From Leptobrachium leishanense (lineage: Eukaryota > Chordata > Amphibia > Anura > Megophryidae), in the NCBI GenBank assembly GCA_009667805.1, contig CM019064.1, positions 387,438,049-387,502,048 on the forward strand: DNA of 64,000 nucleotides, in the 5' to 3' direction. The notes under the pieces are model-generated. The model saw nothing but the letters and a program-made list of their open reading frames with translations. It did no database searches and had not been told where the DNA came from. How positions within the stretch are numbered: position 1 is the first letter of the stretch; each line of letters starts with the position of its first letter. Made by a program: the position numbers and the translations under genes. This document shows, piece by piece, positions 58,001-64,000 of this stretch.

Positions 58001-59125
58001 GCGCTAAGTGCCACGGATGTTATCTGCTCCAGGTTTCCATAGGACTCCATGGACACAAGACGTGATCTCGCGTGAGCTCTTGCAGATTGAGATCCGGCCG
58101 GGCGGGCAGAGGGATCCTTGGAGGTACACTAGGAACTGTTTCACATGGAGCTACAGTGATAAACGCAACTGACAACCTTTTTTTCTTATGTTTTTGTTAT
58201 GTTTTATACATGAAGTGGGCTGGATATTTCTGGTCTATGCAGCCGCCCTGATAGGGAATAGACGCAAGGCCGTTTTTTTTTTTGCATATACACTGGGAAA
58301 TATTTGTTCCCGGTGAAACTCTCCCGCCGAACAAGGAAGCTGGGGATCAGGCCACTCTCACCACCATGAGATCTAAAGTGAGTATGGGATTTTATGGTGG
58401 GCTTAGGTTTGTGCGTTATGTGATTGTGCAGAAGCGCAATCACTTAACACCAGGGTCTGAAAGATGTTATTCTTTTTAGAATAATGTCAGACGCAGACAG
58501 AACAGGCTGGTTGGAATAGCTCGTTCTCTATCAGTTGGGACCACATTAATGTCTCCAATACAAAGTATAGAAGACACTAACATAGAGTAACTTGACGCAA
58601 TATCCGCGCTGCGAGCTGTTTTAAAAGTCAATAAAAGAATAAGCACGGCCCTCTGAACGGCTCAAGCACTGTGTTTAACAGCAACATTAGAATAGGGGTC
58701 TTTGTGTTTCCTTTTTTTTTTTAATTTTATAAAGTTTTTCATATGAACATAATGAGATGCTTTGATGTGCTTTGTATACAACAAAATGTAGAGAAAAGAA
58801 TGAATTCACCATGTGAAAATATACTTAAACACACGCATAAAATACATTTTAATGCAAATATATTGTATATAACATACCAATTCTTAGTAGCAATTTCTGA
58901 AGTTTTCATAACCTGCAATTGTTTATTAGTAGTTTTAATGAATATTCTAACTAGTTGTTTTTATTTTTTACAGCCGTGCTTCACTCCAGCACCGGGGGCT
59001 CAGGTGGATCGTCCCACGGTGTGAGTGGCAATAATTCTAAGGGAGGATTCGGCGCCAGCAGTGGGAAGAGCTTCAGACATTTCTCTACAAGCAAACACAG
59101 CTCTGGACATGGTCACCATTGCTAA
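49025..59125 (+). CDS. Type II keratin, gene 2 (nine coding exons, 497 aa)
   Basis: Exons: 49025-49459, 50089-50297, 50640-50700, 50794-50889, 51264-51428, 51513-51638, 51799-52019, 53296-53324, 58974-59125. GT-AG at every intron; exon lengths equal those of gene 1 except exon 1, which is 12 bp shorter (one fewer SGHG-type repeat in the head). The architecture is the same: His/Ser/Gly-rich head, rod from [11 protein letters not shown] to KKMLEGEE, ~60-residue Ser/Gly/His tail. No frame lesion, so it is probably functional. Exons 2-4 are nearly identical to gene 1 (3 differences in 366 bp), whereas exon 7 differs at 15 of 221. Intron 8 is swollen to 5.6 kb by nested transposons. It would pair with a type I keratin, as for gene 1. 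Confidence 0.93.
49890..49969. mobile_element. 80-bp Tc1/mariner-type MITE in gene 2 intron 1
   Basis: cactctattgccaaaagtat and its inverted partner atacttttggcaatatagtg, flanked by TA on both sides (49888-49889, 49970-49971). Gene 1 has the uninterrupted site (gaagatatttacatata at about 24850). A perfect short hairpin with no coding sequence. Confidence 0.75.
52540..53100 (-). mobile_element. Penelope-like inverted-arm remnant in intron 7 of gene 2
   Basis: The left arm (about 52560-52730: ggccactcac, ataaaaccaaaaattattta, agaaataacaaataatagtg) is complementary to the right arm (about 52965-53105). A hammerhead-like motif (52840-52882, minus strand) lies between them. Gene 1 intron 7 retains parts of the same structure (27600-28240), so it is older than the duplication. 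Inverted arms around a hammerhead are consistent with Penelope-like insertions. Confidence 0.45.
52840..52882 (-). ncRNA. Hammerhead-like motif (GAAA box mutated to GAGA) in gene 2 intron 7
   Basis: On the minus strand CTGATGA (52879-52873), a stem II of agtca/tgtc type, and GAGA (52858-52855) followed by TG. The catalytic GAAA carries one substitution, so cleavage is unlikely. The counterpart in gene 1 (27700-27745) is more degenerate. Confidence 0.45.
54443..55404. mobile_element. Inner Harbinger-type element (962 bp), third level of the nest
   Basis: Ends gggccctatcacctggtgcg and tcacaccaggtaacagtgccc (inverted), with TAA at 54440-54442 and 55405-55407. The right third matches, inverted, the left end of the transposase-bearing Harbinger fragment at 61050-61330, so the two are the same family. 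No transposase here; the 84-codon ORF inside is not recognised. Confidence 0.75.
55783..55942. mobile_element. Hairpin MITE (GGGTTATTCA family)
   Basis: ttagagcggtgaaaagcagg pairs with ctacttttcaccgctctctg; internally ctaggtcaaaatagcc pairs with its inverted copy. Same family as 25851-26012. It sits within the TTAA element. Confidence 0.65.
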
Positions 59126-59542
59126 AAGAGATATTTAGCCAGAAATTATAGCTTTATCTGCTTTACTTATGCTTGATGCTAAGGATACACAGTGGCTTCA
59201 TTTTGCAAAATCAAACAGATTTAAATTTCATGTCTTTTATTAACTAAACTTCCCAGCTTATCTATAATACACCTATTAACTTAAATGATGTATGTATACA
59301 TTAAATTTCAGGGAACTGTACAGATCATTACAAGGAGATGAAAGCTATTTTAATAATATTTTAGTATTTCTTTTTTGGGAGTCAGAATGGAACAATTTTA
59401 TAAAACATGGGATGTCTGGCTAGTGTATAAATTTGTAATAAAATAGTACTTTCCTTGATATATATATATATTCTTCTACGATCTCCGCATTCCACCTCTG
59501 CACTTCAACCGCTCCGGTGCTGAGAACTGCAACTGTACAAAT

Positions 59543-59732
59543 ACTTGTAATAACCCGCCACACGGAGACTTTACTTGAAAGTATAAAAGGAACTCTTTAT
59601 TTGTTCAATGTTTCAGTCCACGCAGGGACTTTTATCAAGATAAAAGTCCCTGCGTGGACTGAAACATTGAACAAATAAAGAGTTCCTTTTATACTTTCAA
59701 GTAAATTCTCCGTGTGGCGGGTTATCGCAAGT
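59543..59732. repeat. Near-perfect 94-bp-arm palindrome downstream of gene 2
   Basis: Arms 59543-59636 and 59639-59732 are complementary except at about three positions, around a 2-bp centre. Each arm holds a TATA-like gtataaaagg, an AATAAA-type aataaag and a hammerhead-like core (agtccctgcgtggactgaaa). It reads as a head-to-head pair of Penelope-like ends inserted in an (AT)n region. Absent from copy 1. Confidence 0.7.
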
Positions 59733-60836
59733 ATATATATACACTCTGGGAAGCAGTTCTTTGAATTGCTGTGATGTGCAGATGGCTTCTGCAATAATAA
59801 ACATAACCATTATAGCGTGGGGGCTTTTTATCTCACTTTTTGTCCTCTACCACAACCCTTGTAAGTATATATATATATATATATATTTAAAATAAAGTAG
59901 TAGTTTATATATATATATATTTAATTTATTTTAAATCCTTTTTGTATTTTTTTGAGGTTACAAAATAACTTTGGAATTTTTGTGTTATTCCCATGTTACT
60001 TTATTTCAGCAATACTATCCCAGAAGCAAGACTATATGACAATAATATTAAAGATTAAATGGCAAATGTTGATCGTGGGTTTTAATAAGTGATGTAGGGA
60101 CATTTCAAGGAGAGTGGGATGCTAAAAAAAATATAAAAACTTGTTAGATTCAATAACAGAGGAGTACATAATATCAGGATTCGTAAACTCTTAGCTTCCC
60201 TCTATTTTTGTGCTAGACTGGGAAGATGTTGATTTATCAAGTTTACTGTAATATAGAGCAAGGTAGGGGATTCTCATTTACAGGTCAGTACAGACATTAA
60301 GATGTTATTGTCTCTGTTCAGCTTTGTCATTTATCAGACAGGTATTTTTTGTCCGATATTTTAATTGACTATTTATAGGTAATACAAGAATAATATTTTT
60401 CTATGCTGACAGTATTCTGTGCTATGTCAGATCAAGAATCCAGAGGTTTTTTTGAGTATATGAAACGTATCACACTAAGGATTTCTGAAATAAAAAAACG
60501 CTCTATTGAAGAAACTCATGTTGATTTGTTTTTTAAAAATGTTTTCCTTTTTTTCCTGACTTTGTAATGGTCTGAAGTTAATCATGCGTTATGTATATAA
60601 ATCTTGCATTTTAATAACTTCAAAAAATAATAAGAAGAATAATAATCTCTTTTTGGCAGTTTTGGTTATTTAAATATACCTTGTTCTCAAACTGTTTAAG
60701 ATACTATCTGCTAACAATAAATCACAGGATTATTTTATAATTATTTGTAGTCATGATTGTCTGTGATTAACGTCATGTTACTTAGACATTGGTATGTAAT
60801 GGATTGTCACTTTCTGTGTATACTTTTTATTCATCA

Positions 60837-60842
60837 AATAAA
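60837..60842 (+). terminator. Candidate distal polyadenylation signal of keratin gene 2
   Basis: AATAAA in the same conserved context (ttattcatcaaataaaat) as 33949-33954 of gene 1. A nearer AATAAA occurs around 59437-59442 (gtaataaaatagtac), where gene 1 reads gtaatgaaatag, so the two genes may differ in 3' UTR length. Confidence 0.4.
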
Positions 60843-61048
60843 ATCATGATGTTACATGTAGATTGCCGTTCTTCTATACTTTAAATCAGTGGTACTTCTT
60901 GCTATCTGATAGCAAGAAATATCAGACATTTCTGATCCTCTGCCAGTGATCTGTGTCCGTTTGTATACGCTGCAGACTTTCCTTCAACTATCTAAAGTCG
61001 TCTCTTCGTAACAGATGTTGATCAAAAAGGACATGCCCCCATGAGAGA

Positions 61049-62216
61049 AAAGGGGCTCTATCACGTGGTATGAGCTAACCCTAGCATGGGCATGTTTTTG
61101 AGTTAGTACCAGGTAAAATGAGTCTAGTCCCTGACCGACAGATAGTTTGCCTCTCACTACAAACTTGAAAAAAAAAATCTCTTGACGCGTCGCTAATAGC
61201 GATTCGTTGCGCAAGCTTACTGCACTTTCTGTGGTCCTATACTTAACATTTGGGAGGGCTAAAGATCTCTTCTGCTTTTGTAACCAACAGATCACTTGGT
61301 GCCAGCGCTAATTTCTGGACGGACGCTAATCAAAATTTTTCCTACTGCTCACCCCTGGTGCTGACTAAACACACACACAAAAAAAAGTAAAAGGTCCTTG
61401 CCCAAAATTAACATGCAATTAATAGGCATTTAATAGCATATCATAAGGAATGCAGCACAAGTGTTCTTTTGATCACATACACCAGAGCAATGGATCTGTT
61501 TAGTGCTGTGCCAGTTGTTTCCCTCTGAGCAATCTTTGTAATGCGCTATTTATGTAGGGCTGTCTGAGATGTCAGCAGGAGTTGGCACTGGTGGTCCCAC
61601 ATCCGCTTCGGCTACCAAGGACTCGTCTCACCCTGCAGGCTGTCACTGATGTGGAGTGTCAGCTCGGCTACGGGCTGACAGGAGGCCCAGGTGCACAACC
61701 TCTATGCCCAGCTGCTCCCACGACTAGACTACTGCACTGGCTCGTCATTGTCTGTGAAAGGCATGACAAAATTGTTATGTAGCTTACACTTCCTGGCCAT
61801 TGGCACATTCCAACACCCACTGGCAGAGTTAGATGGTGTTAGCCAGAGCACCTTTTCCAATATTCTGAATCGTTATGCGGGACAATTATTCCTGCTATAT
61901 TGGATATCCCACCAACCCTGAAGGCTGGCAGAGAGTAAAGCAGGGTTTATATGCGTATCGGTGGTTCCCCAATGTTTTGGGCACGATAGACTGTACCCAT
62001 ATTGAGATTTTTGTCCCTTGGAAGGATTGTGCCCTATATATCAATAGGAAGCACTTCCATTCTGTTAACGTGCAAATGGTCTGTGATGCCAATATGCGCA
62101 TCATGTCGCTGTTTGCAGCTTTTCCTGGTAGTGCCCATGATACATATATCCTGCAGAACTCCTCTGTGCCATTTGATGTACAGGATGGATACATAACAGA
62201 AGGCTGGCTAATCTAG
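61049..62216 (+). mobile_element. PIF/Harbinger transposon fragment, left end and transposase
   Basis: The left end ggggctctatcacgtggtat and the next ~280 bp match, inverted, the right third of the inner MITE at 54443-55404. The transposase follows on the plus strand. The right end is missing. The stretch 62217-62667 has no recognised feature. Confidence 0.65.
61691..62216 (+). pseudogene. HARBI1-like Harbinger transposase fragment
   Basis: The first part (ORF 61691-61921) has SLHFLAIGTFQHPLAELDGVSQSTFSNILN, the N-terminal helix-turn-helix of HARBI1-type transposases. A frameshift near 61880-61910 leads to ORF 61875-62216 with YRWFPNVLGTIDCTHIEI (first catalytic Asp), NRKHFHSVNVQMVCDANM, and PGSAHDTYIL (second Asp). 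The ORF ends at GYITEGWLI, just before the expected block with the catalytic Glu, so the C-terminus is lost. The enzyme would cut at TWA targets; this copy is dead but shows the source family of the window's TWA MITEs. Confidence 0.75.
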
Positions 62217-62667
62217 TAAAATGAAACCAGAGTGAAGAAGATAGGCAAACCTATTAGACAGAAAGGGGCAAAGCAATTTATAAGAGCTTCCAAAGCACAC
62301 ACGGAAGAGAAAATACTCCAGTCAGTAAAAACAGGGACAACACCTTTTTACATTCATTAACGAGAGAAGAAAAGCAAAACAAGGATTAGTTAGATTAAAA
62401 ACAAAGGAAGGAAGGTTTGGAGAAGAGGATAAAAGTCTAGCTGACTTCTACGTCATGTCAAATGTTCTAATGTGTTAACCCTTCCCTTCAATGCTGTGAT
62501 TAACCCTGCAAGTGTCAGCTAAAGTAATACAGGTTTTGGAGGGAAAGGGGGGTATATTAATGTACTTGTTTAATACATAAATATGTGTGTGTGGTGTGTG
62601 TGTGAATGTTTGTAATGCAGCTCAGCAGTGGAATGAGAGAGAAAACCTTTTTTAGCGTCTCATAGTA

Positions 62668-62752
62668 AATCTATTTATTTATAAAGTATTTTACCAGGAA
62701 GGATACATTGAGATTTCACTCGTTTTCAAGTATGTCCTGAGTTCAAGAACAT
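62668..62752 (-). mobile_element. LINE 3'-tail fragment
   Basis: About 85 bp matching the LINE tail at 17443-17530 (ttaccaggaaggatacattg and on). It abuts the L2 3' end at 62757. Confidence 0.6.
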
Positions 62753-62756
62753 TATT

Positions 62757-64000
62757 ATTATTATACTTTATTTATATAGCGCCAGCATATTCCGCAGCGC
62801 TTAACAATGGCACAATATAGACAGGGTTACAATACTCTGAACAACATTTTATCAAAACGGTACAGGAGGAAATGAGGGCCCTATTCCCGTGGGAACTCAC
62901 AATCTAGAAGGGTTGGTTGGCTTGATGGGGAGATAGTGATATCCTCAACCATGACCGACAAGTCAGGAGGTGGGGAGACATTAGAGCAGTGTTTACTCGG
63001 GAACCTCAACCAGGCCAGATTTTGCAGATCACCATGGGGAAATGCAGACTGAATCCTGCAATCGTTGAGCAGTAAATCATATCACCTGTGCTGTGCTTCA
63101 GTTATCTGGAAAACCTGGCGAGGCGGAGGGTCCTGAGGACAGGTTTTGGAAACACTGCATTAGATGGAGGAATTAGTAGAAGCTCAGTCTTGGACATGTT
63201 AATCTTTAGGTGGTGAGAAGCCATCCAGGAGGAGATGCCAGATAAACGTTCACTGTCTTTGGAAAGGAAAGAAGGAGAGGGATCAGGGGTAGAGAGGTAG
63301 CTCTGAGTATCATCATCATACAGGTGGTAATTAAAGCCAAAGCTGTTAATGATTTTGCCTAGAGAGGAGGTGTAGATAGAGAAGAGCAGAGGACCAAGGA
63401 CAGAGCCTTGAGGTACATCAACTGATAGAGGCATTGAAGAGGAGGAGTCACCAGCAAATGATACAGAGAAAGACCTGTTAGACAGATAAGAGTTAATCCA
63501 ATCCAAGCAGTGTCTTTGAGACCGGGACAGCTGAGAGTCTTTAGAAGAAGGGGGTGATCAACAGTGTCAAAAGCAGCCGAGAGGTCAAGCAGGATGAGAA
63601 TAGAATAATGGGCGTGGTTCTTAGCCATTAGGAGGTCATTGGTCACTTTGGTGAAGGCAGTTTCTGTTGAGTGTAGGGAACGGAAGCCTGATTGCAGGGG
63701 ATCAAGTAGGGAATTAGAGGACAGGAAGAGGGAGAGGCAGTTGAAGATTAATTTTTCCAGGAGCTTAGAGGTGAATGGAAGCAGGGATACAGGACGGTAG
63801 TTGGATGGAGAGTTGGGATCGAGGGAAGGTTTCTTTAGTAAAGGGGTAACCTGTGTGTCTTTGAAGGTGGATGGGAAGTAGTCGGTAGAGAGAGATAGGT
63901 TGAAGATGTGTGTGAGTGCAGGGGTGAGGGAGAAGGAAAGTAGGGGTATCAGATGTGAGGGAATGGGGTCAAGCAGGCACGTAGTGAGATGTGAGAAGGA
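62757..64000 (-). mobile_element. L2/CR1-group LINE, minus strand, running off the window
   Basis: The 3' end (ttattattatactttattta region) and 3' UTR (62760-62910) match the LINE at 4450-7975 in reverse complement. Reverse transcriptase codons continue to the window edge. Part of the C-terminal domain is deleted and joined to other sequence near 63100-63165. Confidence 0.8.
63102..64000 (-). pseudogene. L2-type reverse transcriptase fragment
   Basis: Frames at 63646-63359 and 63506-63102 cover motif A ([12 protein letters not shown]), motif B ([18 protein letters not shown]) and motif C as YDDD rather than YADD, followed by [20 protein letters not shown] frameshift lies near 63480-63510. 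Fingers continue to 64000. The same family as the ORF at 5637-7745. The motif C change and frameshift inactivate it. Confidence 0.75.

Larger units (their letters stand above)
38100..60900 (+). repeat. Segmental duplication, copy 2 (contains keratin gene 2)
   Basis: Similar in order and orientation to 18.87-34.02 kb but about 7.6 kb longer. The extra length is explained by insertions found here: the L1-type element at 38135, TTAA elements at 40175 and 43628, a Tc1 element at 46996 and the nested stack at 53702. Similarity ends near 60895 (tacttcttgctatct). Confidence 0.8.

Overview
The window looks like anuran amphibian (frog) nuclear DNA. It holds two tandem, spliced type II keratin genes with the canonical vertebrate nine-exon structure, set in sequence that is mostly transposable-element debris typical of frogs: L2/CR1-group LINEs, TWA-flanked Harbinger-type MITEs, TTAA-flanked elements, Tc1/mariner, hAT, Ty3/gypsy, endogenous retroviruses, and Penelope-like fragments with hammerhead-ribozyme footprints. 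No prokaryotic features, tRNA or rRNA genes were found. The species cannot be fixed from the sequence.

Layout. 1-9.7 kb: a decayed, pol-less minus-strand endogenous retroelement (gag, retropepsin, a terminal membrane-anchor ORF, LTR-like direct repeats), split by a nearly complete plus-strand L2-type LINE (about 4.45-7.97 kb), a poly(A) retrocopy, and a Penelope-like insert with a near-canonical hammerhead motif. 9.7-12.4 kb: a plus-strand Ty3/gypsy fragment whose integrase precedes its reverse transcriptase (Gmr1-like order). 12.4-18.9 kb: MITEs, a minisatellite, a class-I-type LTR with a tRNA-Pro-like primer-binding site, a Tc1 relic carrying a fold-back insert with 14-bp target duplications, and a second LINE.

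The core is a segmental duplication. Copy 1 (about 18.87-34.02 kb) holds keratin gene 1 (nine coding exons, 23683-31432, 501 aa). Copy 2 (about 38.10-60.90 kb) holds keratin gene 2 (nine coding exons, 49025-59125, 497 aa). Both are plus-strand, with identical exon lengths except exon 1, the same TATA-box context and the same long 3' flank. Both open reading frames are intact, so both are probably functional. Each gene is expected to supply the basic (type II) partner of keratin heterodimers in an epithelium. Comparing the copies gives empty and filled sites that date and delimit many insertions: a LINE tail, MITEs and an inverted repeat pair in gene 1; a nested three-element stack, a Tc1 transposon and a palindrome in copy 2. 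The 34.0-38.1 kb spacer holds a hAT-type element and an LTR.

60.9-64 kb: a truncated HARBI1-like Harbinger transposase, two LINE 3' ends, and an L2 copy that runs off the window on the minus strand.
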